From positions 1-59,186 of the forward strand of contig JAKATN010000006.1 of assembly GCA_021818715.1 (NCBI GenBank): a stretch of 59,186 nucleotides of DNA. Reading direction: 5' to 3'. The notes beneath the pieces are model-generated. The model was not told where the DNA came from and did not search any database. It worked only from the letters and a program-made list of their open reading frames with translations. Below, piece after piece: positions 17,948 through 28,500 of the stretch. The position numbers and the translations under genes were made by a program. The stretch is from Thermoplasmata archaeon (GTDB lineage Archaea > Thermoplasmatota > Thermoplasmata > Thermoplasmatales > Thermoplasmataceae). Each line of letters opens with the position of its first letter. Positions within the stretch are counted from its first letter, which is position 1.

Positions 17948-18214
17948 ATGGGAGAAGTGCTTGCCTCTCTGAGAATTCTTCCCGAAGACTCTGAAACAGA
18001 TATCACGAAGCTGTCATCCGACATCAGGAAGTCTCTGGACAGTATCTGCAGTATCAACCGGCTAACGCAGGAAGAGATCGGTTTTGGCCTTGAAGCGGTG
18101 ATCCTGGAAGTGATCGTTCCAGACGAAGAGGGAAAGTTATCGGCAATAGAGGAGACGCTGTCAAAGATCGCCGGGGTATCGCAGGTGGATACCCAGAATG
18201 TAAGCCTGATTTGA
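17948..18214 (+). CDS. Translation elongation factor aEF1B (EF-1 beta)
   Basis: An 88-residue guanine-nucleotide exchange factor for aEF1A. The ferredoxin-like fold shows in the alternating strands, with the conserved IGFGLEAVILEVIVPDEEG segment and a hydrophobic C-terminal strand ending in NVSLI. Length and ends match the archaeal family exactly. The zinc-ribbon gene precedes it and the glycosyltransferase start overlaps its stop. Confidence 0.92.
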   Translation: MGEVLASLRILPEDSETDITKLSSDIRKSLDSICSINRLTQEEIGFGLEAVILEVIVPDEEGKLSAIEETLSKIAGVSQVDTQNVSLI

Positions 18215-19311
18215 TCTTGACCATACTTCTTTTTGTATCGATTGCACTCTACTGGATCCTGATCCTGGTGCTCGTCCTGAGCGCTCTGTTTTTTCTCGCA
18301 ATTCAACTGTTCCCGGGCGAGAATAAGCAAGTCCGGCGGGAGATTGAGGGGTCAGTCCTTGTCATGGTTCCATGCAGGGGGGTGGATTTCACACTGAAGG
18401 AAACCCTTGAATCCATAAGGGATCTTGAGTACAGTGGCTTTCAGGCGGTATGCATTGTCGATTCGGAAGACGATCCCTCTGTTCCGATAATAAGGGAGGC
18501 GGGGCTTAGAACCCTGATAAGCAGCGCTGCCTGCAAGGATTGCAGCGGCAAGGTGAGGGCATTATGCACTGCGATGATGGAAACGCCTGGCTTCGATTAT
18601 TATGTGATTGCCGACTCGGACATAATAGTGGAAAGGGACTGGCTTTCATGCCTGCTTTCTCCGCTGCATGACGAAAGAGTGGGTTTATCCACCACTTTTC
18701 CGGTTTTTCAGCCGGACAGCAAATTCTGGTCAAAGATGAAGTCTGTCTGGGGAATGGTCGGGCTATCAATGATGAAATCCAGGAGGACCAGGTTTGGCTG
18801 GGGTGGCTCTCTTGCCTTTCGCCGGGATTTGGTTGATGGCTACATGCCTGTCTTCTGCAGTTCGGTTTCAGATGACGTGGCTCTCTCAAAGATTTGCGGG
18901 AAGAAGGCACTCGACATTCAATACGTGGAGGACGCCCGTGCAATCATACGCGTGAAGGAGAACAGGAAAAGCTTTTTTGAATGGGCAAACCGGCAGACCT
19001 CCCTGTCGGTATCGTCCGGCGGACGGGTTCTTGCCTATGGCCTGGCATATTTCCTCGCACAGTGTATCCTCATTGTATCCTCCCTTCTATTGTCATTTCT
19101 GGTATATCCAGTCTTTCTTCTTCTCCTCCTGCCATTTGCGACTCAGTCGCTTCGATACAGGCAGGTCCACCGGAGACTTCCAGCCTCGGTTGTATTTATC
19201 GAATTCATTCTCCCGTTTGTCCATTCTTACAATTTACTCCACGCGGCTCTGGTGAAGGACATTGAGTGGAGAGGGAGGAAGTACACCCTGCAAAAATTCA
19301 GGGACCTTTGA
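18211..19311 (+). CDS. Membrane glycosyltransferase, family 2 (ceramide glucosyltransferase-like)
   Basis: A GT-A glycosyltransferase with an N-terminal membrane helix (about 4-30), nucleotide-sugar-binding MVPCRG and VDSEDDP segments, the metal-binding DSD motif (about residue 138), an SDDVALS acid motif, and WANRQTSL in place of the family's QxxRW. Two to three membrane helices follow near the C-terminus. The best comparison is the ceramide glucosyltransferase/HpnI branch, which glycosylates lipids. In an archaeon the acceptor is probably a polyprenol or ether lipid. TTG start overlapping the aEF1B stop. Confidence 0.82.
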   Translation: MILTILLFVSIALYWILILVLVLSALFFLAIQLFPGENKQVRREIEGSVLVMVPCRGVDFTLKETLESIRDLEYSGFQAVCIVDSEDDPSVPIIREAGLRTLISSAACKDCSGKVRALCTAMMETPGFDYYVIADSDIIVERDWLSCLLSPLHDERVGLSTTFPVFQPDSKFWSKMKSVWGMVGLSMMKSRRTRFGWGGSLAFRRDLVDGYMPVFCSSVSDDVALSKICGKKALDIQYVEDARAIIRVKENRKSFFEWANRQTSLSVSSGGRVLAYGLAYFLAQCILIVSSLLLSFLVYPVFLLLLLPFATQSLRYRQVHRRLPASVVFIEFILPFVHSYNLLHAALVKDIEWRGRKYTLQKFRDL

Positions 19312-19413
19312 TTCTGTGGGTTTTTGATACAACCGTCGCATAAAAAGGAAAGTAATAATAACCAGCTGGTCTTATTTTGTCTGAAAATCGTCAGCCAAAA
19401 CTGGGTGTATTTA

Positions 19414-19749
19414 ATGTCAGTTCCGTACAGAATAACTATCAGGGTTTCAGAAAGCACTATGAAAAAGCTTGAGCAACTGGTTGAAAGCTACCATTACGAG
19501 AGCGTTTCGGATGTTATAAGGAAGGCTATCGATGTACTGATTGAGAGGGATTACAAAGATCAGGGTATAGAGCACCTTAATGTCACCGTCTCACGATCGC
19601 TTCTTGACGAGCTGAACATTAAGATGGAAACAGAGGAGACCCTTCCCCTTGAGGACATTATCAAGGCAGCACTCAGGGAGTACACTTCAAGGGAAATGAA
19701 GAAGGAGATGAAGGAGCTGATGGATGAGCTTAAGGAAAAAGATTCTTAA
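19414..19749 (+). CDS. Ribbon-helix-helix DNA-binding protein
   Basis: A 111-residue protein with an N-terminal RHH domain: strand YRITIRVSE, helix STMKKLEQLVES, turn and helix SVSDVIRKAIDVLIERD. A second strand-helix-helix pattern (HLNVTVSRSLLDELN ... LEDIIKAALREYTSREM) suggests a tandem RHH. The C-terminal tail is highly charged and probably coiled. I start at the ATG at 19414 because the RHH strand begins immediately after it. It lies 25 bases before pheT on the same strand, so it could regulate that operon. Confidence 0.78.
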   Translation: MSVPYRITIRVSESTMKKLEQLVESYHYESVSDVIRKAIDVLIERDYKDQGIEHLNVTVSRSLLDELNIKMETEETLPLEDIIKAALREYTSREMKKEMKELMDELKEKDS

Positions 19750-19774
19750 TGCAGTGACAATGAAAGCCTGACAA

Positions 19775-21379
19775 ATGGTAACAATCAGACTCCCGACTGA
19801 AGTTCTGGTCAGAAACTACGGTCAGGGATACAGGAAATTGTTGAAAGAATATGCCTCCGTAATAGGTTATTCGGTCGAGGAAGGAGATGAATTTGCTTTG
19901 GAACTCAATCCTGACAGGCTTGATCTCGCCTCTTTCCCCACCATCATCACGAGTGCAAAGCACTTTTATTCCATGGCATCCCGCAGTAACGATATTGTTT
20001 ACTCAGATGAGAAGTTAATTGACCTGCGGGAAGATGCACTGAAACTCAGGCCATACGTGCTCACCTTTACCGCTGACGGACGCAGGATTGGCGACGATCT
20101 GGATCTCCTCATTCAGTACCAGGAGAAGCTGCATGAAACAATCGGGAAAGGCAGGAAAATGTCGTCCATAGGGATGCATGACATTGAACGTGTCTCTCCG
20201 CCATTCGAGTTTATAAAAAAGGGTCTTGAATTTGAATTTACAACCTATGATGGCACCCATGGAAAGGTTTTGGGCATACTCAGGAATCACCCTAAGGGGA
20301 TGGAATTCTCCCGTCTGTTACCAGAAGGGAAGCACGTGCCGGTAATATTAGATTCAAATGGCGAAGTGCTCTCAATGCCTCCGGTGATCAACGGCATAGC
20401 TTCGAGGCTCACCAGTGAAACGAGGAAGTTCTTCGTCGATATCACCGGCACTGATTTGCGTGCAGCCACAGGCACCATGTACCTTATGGCTAATTTCATG
20501 TCGTGTCTTGGGTACAACGTGGCCATTCACCCCGTGAATGCGGAATGGTATACACAGTCCAGGGATTTCGGGCAGAGGAAGATTGATCTTGAAATTGAGG
20601 AGGTACGTTCTTACCTAAACACAGGATCGCATGAAATCGCCGATATGCTCAGGAAAATGGGCTATCAGGTTATTGAAGACGGCAGGAAAAAGCTAAAGGT
20701 GGGTGTTCCAGGGCACAGGGTAGACGTGATGGGCGCAGTAGACATCATTGAGGACATAGGGAAGGCAATGGGATATGACAACATCAGCGTGGAGGAGATC
20801 CCGCTTGCCACGATAGGAACGCCAGATCCCATGAAGGAACTTATGGCCAGCCTGAGAGGCATATGCATTTCGATGGGTTATCAGGAGGTGATCAATTTTT
20901 TCATCACCTCCCCATCCGTCAACCCGGCAAGGAGATCAAAAAGCAACGTCAGGATCATCAACCCAAAGTCGGAGGAAAACTCGGTGTTAAGGAGCGACCT
21001 ATACCCATCGATCCTCAGTACTTTCAGGGTGAACAAACAGAGGCCAACGCCACAGAGAGTTTTTGAAACTGGCGCGGTAATGGTCAACGGAATTCAATCA
21101 TTCAGGCTCTGCCTCGGCGAGATTGGAACCAGGGCTTCATTCAATGAATGCCGTAAAACGCTGGATTCAATATTCTCAAGAACCATCGGATCCCTCCCCT
21201 TTCTTAAGAAAGGAACCAATCCAGATTTCATTTCCGGCCGGAGCGGCATCATTGAATTGGAGGGCAGGGAAATCGGTACAATGGGAGAAGTGGATCCATC
21301 AGCACTCACAGAGTTTGAACTTGGACTTCCTGCAACTATCATCGAGCTGGATCTCGATCTTCTCAAATCCATGTTTTAG
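19775..21379 (+). CDS. pheT: Phenylalanyl-tRNA synthetase beta subunit
   Basis: A 534-residue archaeal-type beta subunit. It contains the B1 region with ELNPDRLDLASFP, the B3/B4 editing region (about 100-250, with GTDLRAATGTMYLMANFMS), the B5 domain (about 270-340, including KVGVPGHRVDVMGAVDIIEDI) and the B6/B7 catalytic-like domain with NPKSEENSVLRSDL. It pairs with PheS to charge tRNA-Phe; pheS is not in the window. The gene ends 4 bases into the oppositely oriented regulator gene. Confidence 0.93.
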   Translation: MVTIRLPTEVLVRNYGQGYRKLLKEYASVIGYSVEEGDEFALELNPDRLDLASFPTIITSAKHFYSMASRSNDIVYSDEKLIDLREDALKLRPYVLTFTADGRRIGDDLDLLIQYQEKLHETIGKGRKMSSIGMHDIERVSPPFEFIKKGLEFEFTTYDGTHGKVLGILRNHPKGMEFSRLLPEGKHVPVILDSNGEVLSMPPVINGIASRLTSETRKFFVDITGTDLRAATGTMYLMANFMSCLGYNVAIHPVNAEWYTQSRDFGQRKIDLEIEEVRSYLNTGSHEIADMLRKMGYQVIEDGRKKLKVGVPGHRVDVMGAVDIIEDIGKAMGYDNISVEEIPLATIGTPDPMKELMASLRGICISMGYQEVINFFITSPSVNPARRSKSNVRIINPKSEENSVLRSDLYPSILSTFRVNKQRPTPQRVFETGAVMVNGIQSFRLCLGEIGTRASFNECRKTLDSIFSRTIGSLPFLKKGTNPDFISGRSGIIELEGREIGTMGEVDPSALTEFELGLPATIIELDLDLLKSMF

Positions 21380-22428
21380 CGAAAGCATTCCTTAAGGGTA
21401 GCATCGGCGATCGGAACGTAGAGCTTCTCCCGCAGAGTCAGTACTGACTGCAGAAGGTCCCCCCTGAATAGCTTTATGCTATGGAGGGAGTCCAGCATTT
21501 CAGATGCACTGAACCCCTCGTACGGGCGAAGCAATTCAGATGTGAAGTCCTGCGCGAACACATCTTCCAGACTATTTTCGTCCATCTCCCTGTAAAGTTT
21601 AGTGGCACTGTCAATTGTTTTTCCATTTCTTCTGTAATAATCCATGTTTGAGCACATTATGCAGCACGGTATTGAATCAAGGACATCCTCATATGAGGTC
21701 ACCTCCCTTACACCCTCCACTTTCTTTGCGCGGGTAAGATAGGGTTCCCACGTTACAATGAATTTCTCCCTGCCTTCCATGAACTCCTTGAGAGCCTTCC
21801 CCGGCTCCTCATAAACTTCGAAAGGGTTTGCGTTCTCTCCAAAGGTCAGGCTGGCGAGGGCATACATAGAGGATGCATTCGTTGTTGCTATTTTCATTAT
21901 TCTGGAATCTTCCTTTTCAAGGACAGATGATCCCCCTACTGCCACTCCCACGATAATCTTGATCCGCGTGGTCGAATAGCAGTTGATCATTGTAGTCAGG
22001 GTAGGCAGAAATCCTATGTCGCAGTAGCCCGTAGCCAGAGCCCTGCTGATTTCCTGCCCGGAGGAACCCACATGAATGATTACCTCATAGCCAATTTTCC
22101 GAAAGGCCTTGAATATGGAACAGAGCGCAGGGATGTATTCAGATGCACGAAGCATCCACACCCTGACCGTTCCGGGAATCGGGTGCGGGAAATACTTTGT
22201 AAGCCAGATCCTGAGAACCTTTTCACCTTCCCGCGATCTTATGATCTCTCCTGCGTTTTCCATGCGTTTCAGGGTATCCGAGATGTATGACTTGGTGAAT
22301 CCAATGGAGTGCTCGAGTTCGAACTGCCATACCCCGTCTGATCCAGATCGTTCAAGAGCAGTTCTTATAAGATCTCTTATAAGTCCTGGATTTTTTGACA
22401 TTACTTCCTGCCTTCCGAAGGGAAGCAT
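21376..22428 (-). CDS. Cytosolic regulator: winged HTH fused to a solute-binding (PBP-II/NMT1-like) domain
   Basis: Residues about 15-80 form a winged helix-turn-helix (LERSGSDGVWQFELEHS, then SKSYISDTLKRMENAGEI-like recognition region and a wing). The remaining 260 residues look like a type 2 periplasmic-binding fold of the SsuA/NMT1 kind: VRVWMLRASEYIPALCSIF, GSSGQEISRALATGYCDIGF, and a hinge near ATTNASSMYALASL. There is no signal peptide, so the binding domain is intracellular and probably senses a small molecule. It is divergent from aglB, with a palindrome in between. An ATG at 22401 is an alternative start. I do not know a named family. Confidence 0.72.
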   Translation of the reverse strand: MLPFGRQEVMSKNPGLIRDLIRTALERSGSDGVWQFELEHSIGFTKSYISDTLKRMENAGEIIRSREGEKVLRIWLTKYFPHPIPGTVRVWMLRASEYIPALCSIFKAFRKIGYEVIIHVGSSGQEISRALATGYCDIGFLPTLTTMINCYSTTRIKIIVGVAVGGSSVLEKEDSRIMKIATTNASSMYALASLTFGENANPFEVYEEPGKALKEFMEGREKFIVTWEPYLTRAKKVEGVREVTSYEDVLDSIPCCIMCSNMDYYRRNGKTIDSATKLYREMDENSLEDVFAQDFTSELLRPYEGFSASEMLDSLHSIKLFRGDLLQSVLTLREKLYVPIADATLKECFR

Positions 22429-22488
22429 TGAATTCTGAAGTAATTATTTTGCTATTCCATGGGAATTATAAGCGGTATGCGGTATATC

Positions 22489-22502
22489 CTCGGATATCCG
22501 AG
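22489..22502. promoter_or_regulatory. 14-base perfect palindrome, candidate operator
   Basis: CTCGGATATCCGAG is its own reverse complement and lies in the divergent intergenic region between the HTH/solute-binding regulator and aglB, upstream of the aglB TATA box. Position and symmetry fit a dimeric regulator site. That the neighbouring regulator binds it is inference. Confidence 0.45.
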
Positions 22503-22551
22503 TGGAACCAATTTGGATACGATACAAAAGAAAAGCTTGCTGACTTAGTTT

Positions 22552-22559
22552 TTTATATA
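22552..22559 (+). promoter_or_regulatory. TATA box of aglB
   Basis: TTTATATA lies 35-42 bases before the aglB ATG. This would give a transcript with a leader of roughly 8-15 bases. Confidence 0.55.
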
Positions 22560-22593
22560 GAAATTACATTAGCGTGGGCTAGGTAGTGCACTA

Positions 22594-25500
22594 ATGACGG
22601 AATCCCAGATGACGAGCCTTCAAAGGCTAAAAACATTGATGATCAACAATCCAGAGATAACGGCGCTATCTTCTCTCTTACTGCTTTATCTGTTCCTTGC
22701 AAATTATTTTGCCTTTTACCAGGTGTTTTATCTGCCGGGAATGCCAACGTCCGGGGGAAGTGATCCGTATTACAATTTCAGAGTCATCCAGTATATCCTT
22801 GATAACAAGCACTTCCTGATTTACGATGCTGCCCTGAACTACCCGCTCGGAGCTGGCAATCCAAGGAATCCGTTTTTCCAGGAACTGATAGTGCTGGTGG
22901 CAACGATTCTCTCACCAGTATATGGTACAATGAACGCGGCCCTGGGGGCATTCCAGGAATACGACGCTGTTTTCGGAGCATTACTCATTATTCCGGTCTA
23001 TCTCATAGGCAACGAGCTTTTTGGGAAAAAGGCTGGAATGATTGGCGCTTTTCTGTACACCCTTATGCCAAGCAATCTTTCTGCAGGCATAATTTCCGAC
23101 GGCAGGGAACATACCCCGGAACTGCTGTGGGCTTTCTTCACCATATATTTCATCCTGAAGGCTGTCGATCTGGCACGGAAAACCAACGTGGTGGACTCTT
23201 TCAGGCACATCACAAAGATACCTGGAAACATAGTTCAATATTACAGGGAGAACAGGATAGCCACGATCTATGCGTTGCTTGCTGGGGCTTCCACGGGCGC
23301 GCTGATGTTATCATGGCAGGGGTTCACATACATTGTGGCCATTGTGCTGATATACGTGTTCGTGCAACTCATTGCGAACATATTCCAGAATAAACCGTCA
23401 GGATATCTGGTCTATGTTACTGCGCTTTATGTTTTCGTGGGGTTCCTGCTTGGAGCCTATTACTACTTCGCGATGCACGAAGCCACCCTCTGGTACATGC
23501 CACCACTTTACCTGAGCATGGCCGTTCTGATCTTCGGTCTGTTCGTCTCGGTGATGAGGGGCAAGCCCTGGATTATCATCATCCCGTCCCTCATGATGAT
23601 ACTTCTCGTAATACTGGGATATGCCTATGTCTTTGACAGGGGAATCCTGAATACTCTGCTGAGCGGGGATGGCTACTTTATCAAGACAAGGGTCTATGAC
23701 ACCATTTCAGAGGCACAGGCACCGCAATTGGGATCATATATCAGCGGCTTCGGCCCTGCTCAGTTTATCCTCGGGATGAGCGGGATTGCATATGTGGTTT
23801 ACCTGTTTCTCAGGAAGAGGAGCGAGTCCCTGTTGTTTATTCTTGTGTTCTCGATAGTCTCAATTTACATGAGTTTTGCAGCTGCGAGATTCAATGTAAC
23901 CGCCGCACCTGCCTACGCTATCCTCGGTGGTGAATTGCTTATCTATTTCTGGGGCATATTGAGGGAAGGAAAGGTAAGATCCACGGTCAGCCAGGATGCG
24001 ACTGGGCGGGTCAGGAGACTCATGAAGGGTAACAAATCCTGGATGAGAACCGCTTTCATAGCAGGTCTGGTAATAGTCCTCGTTATCCCGTCAGGATTCA
24101 GCTCAATTGCCTCCGCAGTCCCAGCGAACAATGCAGCCGGTTTTAACCAGGCAATCTACAATGAACTGCCATCCTTCCTCCAGCCCCCAAATTTTTCAGC
24201 CACCAATGCCCAATTTGTCGGGGGCGCAGGATTTGCGATAACGAACAATTCGCAGCCGTTATCCATGGCCTTCAACTGGCTCTCTACGCAGGATACTAAT
24301 CAACCGATGGACCAGCGTCCAGCCTACGTATCCTGGTGGGATTACGGATTCCAGGAAATTTCCCAGGCTCAACACCCTACCGTTGCGGATGATTTCCAGG
24401 AAGGGTATCAGGCAGCCGGACAGATCCTACTGGCCCAGAACAACAGCCAGGATATCGCTTTATTCATAGCAAGGGTACTGCAGGCTGAATTCAAAGACAA
24501 TAACGGAAATCTGCCTGCTAACATACTCTCGAACATGACCCTTTACCTCGGAGAAAACACCACGGTTCTGCTTGAGAACATCTACGCTGATCCGCTTCAG
24601 TACCAGTACATGATCTATGGGGACCCGTCTCTGTACGGGCATTTCATACCGGGAATCTCTTCCCAGAATGCCTATTTTGCGCTCTATGACGGTATACTCT
24701 CTTCCCGTTACAGCAATGGTGCACTGGTGAATCTCTATCTTTCCCTGACAAGGGCTTCCGGCTATAATATTAAGTACGTCGGCATTGACAGCGGCCTGTT
24801 TCCCTTCTCCGGTATTAACCCCGGAATATTCTATGCTCCCACCTACCTTACGGATCATGTTTCTTACACGTACAACGGCGAAATAGTCCCGTATAGCTAC
24901 TATAATATCTATGCGGTAACTTCCAACGCAACTTACCCACTCAACGAAACGCCCAACAGCGCGGCAGTAACAAGTTACCAGATATCCTATAATCCGGCAT
25001 TCTACAACTCAAGTATTTACAGGTTTACCATTGGTTACCCTCCAACAGCCACCGGTAACACGTCCGGAATTCCCGGGCTCACTTTTGGGCAGTCCACTTA
25101 TTTTATGATGCCAGCATGGAACATGAGCAATTTTGAAGTCTCGTATGCCGGCATTCCATGGAATCCTTACAAGAACTTTTCATCACACCCAACTGCCTGG
25201 CAGATCATCCCGTTGCAGCAGGCGTATTACTACCAGCAAAAGGGCATAGGGACAACCGAAATTTTCCCTCCGACGTACCAGCTGACGAATTCCCTGGAGA
25301 CTATAGTTTCCTATTACCCAGGTGCGATAATTACTGGCAGGGTGACGATGTCTAACGGCATGCCTGTGCCAGGCGTGCACGTTACCCTGCTTGATCAATA
25401 TGGTATCCCACATTCGCAAGTTAACACAAACAGGTACGGGTATTACAACATAACCGCAGTCCCTGGAAACGACACGCTCGCATTCTCTGACGGTGTCCTG

Positions 25501-28500
25501 AACAAGCAATTCCTGGTAGGCAACAATTCGAAATTTTTCAAGATACACGTATCGAACGACCAGGCGGAGAGAAACGCAGTTAACCTAAACACCACCACGG
25601 GCCTCCCCGATTTTTACATAGTCAAAAACTATACTTACCCGGTCTCTTCGCTGACAGGTATCGTGCAATACCAGTATATGTATGAACCTTTCAACGCATC
25701 AAAGAAAATTCCCCAGACCTACACTCCAAAGGTTTACAGTGGCACGGTTCAGATAGTGAACGCATCCGAGGGGGTCGTCTTCAACGAGACCTTTACTGGC
25801 GGCCAGTTTAAATTCCCGGATATACCCCCTCTCCATTATACGGTAAATCTGATCGTTAACGGGAAAACCTATGTTAATGTGGCTAACTTCACTGAAAACC
25901 CAGGTTTAGCCCTTGAGGAAACATTCTACATCTATTACGATACGGTATTTGTTCATGTCAGGTCTGCTTCAGGAGGTAATGCTTCCCTCATCTCCGGGAT
26001 TAAGGTGACTGCATATTCAGGTAACACAAGCTATTCTAACTTTACAAATTCGTCAGGCATGGCAATACTATGGTTGCTACCGGGTAGCTATTATGTTGCA
26101 GTCAATCAGACAGGTACGATCGCTTCCGCGTATGCACCAATAACATTCACTGGTTATGCCCAGAACGTCACTGCCAACCTTACGGCTACTCAGGGGTATA
26201 CCTTTTCCGGACGGGTGATCAACAACTGGCATGATTCCCAGATTATGTTGTATCCGGATGCGTCAGCGTCTTCAGGTATCGCAATTAACGTTTCAGCTGC
26301 AGGGACGTTTTCGCAACTGATCCCTGCCGGGATATATACGGTGTATGCCGTACATTCTGGGAATTCGTACCTGCATACGCTTGTGCTGGATGGGAACACA
26401 TCGGTAGACATCGCCCTGTCCGGGTCAAGCGTCCTCACAATATCACTTGGTGGCAATGCAACTTCCTCAACTAGCGGAGATTACTTGATCAAAGACGGAA
26501 GTGCAATCCTCCAGCTGCCCTTCAGCTATGGAAAAAGCCTCAACATCACAATTCCTGATGGACTGGTATCCGTTGAGCTGAATGGGATAAGCATTGGCCA
26601 GGTGCTTACTGCAGAAAAGACCATAAACCTGCTTTACAACCAGAGCGTCACTCTTTTCCCGGTGCAGAACAGCTACGTGAACGTATTTCCGTTTAACTCC
26701 ATGGCCGGTTCCACTTTTAACTCGCAGACCGCTATTCATGATGGTATTGTGGAATTATTTGCGTCTGGAACCCTGGTATGGTTTTCACCACTCACACCGG
26801 TGGGAACCGCGAGGTTGTCCACCCTGAATTTGCCGTACAGCGACCTGAGTTACAGCGTCCTTGCATACCCCTTTTCTTATTATTATAATAACAGCGTTGA
26901 TTCCTCGAGCCTTTACGCGCCACTGTCGACTGTCACAAACACGCTGGATATAACCCTACTTGCCAACAACATTTCAACTCACTATAATGGAACCCTTAAT
27001 CTGATTGGCGTACGGAATTATTCTGTACCAATTACAAACGGCCAGGCCTCCGTCAACGCAATGCCTGGTATTTATTCAGTCAGAATCTCTTCCACAGAAG
27101 CAACTTTTGTGCCGCAGACAGGTTTTGCAGTAGCTTACAATAGCAGTGGAACCAGGGGCATTGCAATAAATTCGTCCGTAGTGCTTTCCCTTACCGTTGG
27201 ATCAGCTAAGGGAGAATATGTGTTCAACTCAAATGGAAATAGCGTAAACGTAAGCAGGCTTGATCCGGGGCTTTACACTGTCTATTCTTATTCAGGAGGG
27301 ACCGCAAACATATCCAGTGTGTATTTGTCCTCCAACTTGACCTACAACCCGTATTACGATTCCGCAGGTTCCGTCACCCTGTCAAACAGCTATAACGCTT
27401 CCCTGGGCACGTATAAACTGCAGTATAACGGCTTGACAATATCACTTCCAGCCGGAACCTATGAACTTCCATACGGTGAATATCATGCAAGCGTCAATTA
27501 CTCTCACCAGACTCCAAATGGCCTGTACAATCTGGTGGGTTCGGCCTATTTCAACGTGAGCGGATCCACTGGTGTCGTTATACCGGCAACGCTTCAAAAG
27601 GTGCTTGCGAACGTAACAGGAAAGGTTTCCTCGGCAATTTATGCCCCATACACGGTACTGGAATTCTTCAATTCTACTGGAGCGTTTGTCACAAAGGCTG
27701 TAACAAATGCGTCAGGCGTTTTCAGCTTAAGCCTTTCTCCTGCAACCTACAGCGTATATCTGATTAACAATGCCTCTGAACTGGCGAATGTAACCGTGTT
27801 CTATATGACGCAGACGAACACCACCTTGAACGCGGCGATTGTGAACGCTAATTCTGTGGAATACGAAGTTACCTTACAGTCAATCTCACTAAACAGGCAG
27901 GTTAACATCAGCCACGGAAACTTCATAATGAGCGGTTATGCGACAAACAACACGCCGACCGGTGGTGTAGCTCTGCTACCAGCCGGCATATATGTATTCT
28001 CTGCATCCTACGAGCAAACTTTACAATACGGGAGCCACTCAGTGAATGTTTCCTATGTGGAGAACTATACGGTCAAAATTGACAGTTCAAGTTTCGTGGA
28101 CATAATCCTTAGCAAGGTGGTTCTACCACACTTCCAGTTTAAGGTTCTTAGCTCATCAGGTGGGCCCGTCAAGAACGGTTCTTCCGAAAACTTTACCTTT
28201 ATGATCACCAACCTTGGAAACGTAGTCATGAATCTCACGCTTACATCGGGTTATGGCGAATGGAATATGACGTTCAACAACAGTGTGATCAAGAATCTGC
28301 TTCCATACCAGAATGCAACCCGGACGGTTCAAATATACGTGCCTGCAAGCGGCGTGATTAGCGGCAGGAATACGGTCCCCATTAATTTCAATTACAATTA
28401 CAGCGGCAGAACATTCACCGGATACGTAAACATTTCCGTAGTGAAGTACCTCAATCTTTCAGTGACACCGCCGACATTCGCCCAGCAGAATTCAACGCAG

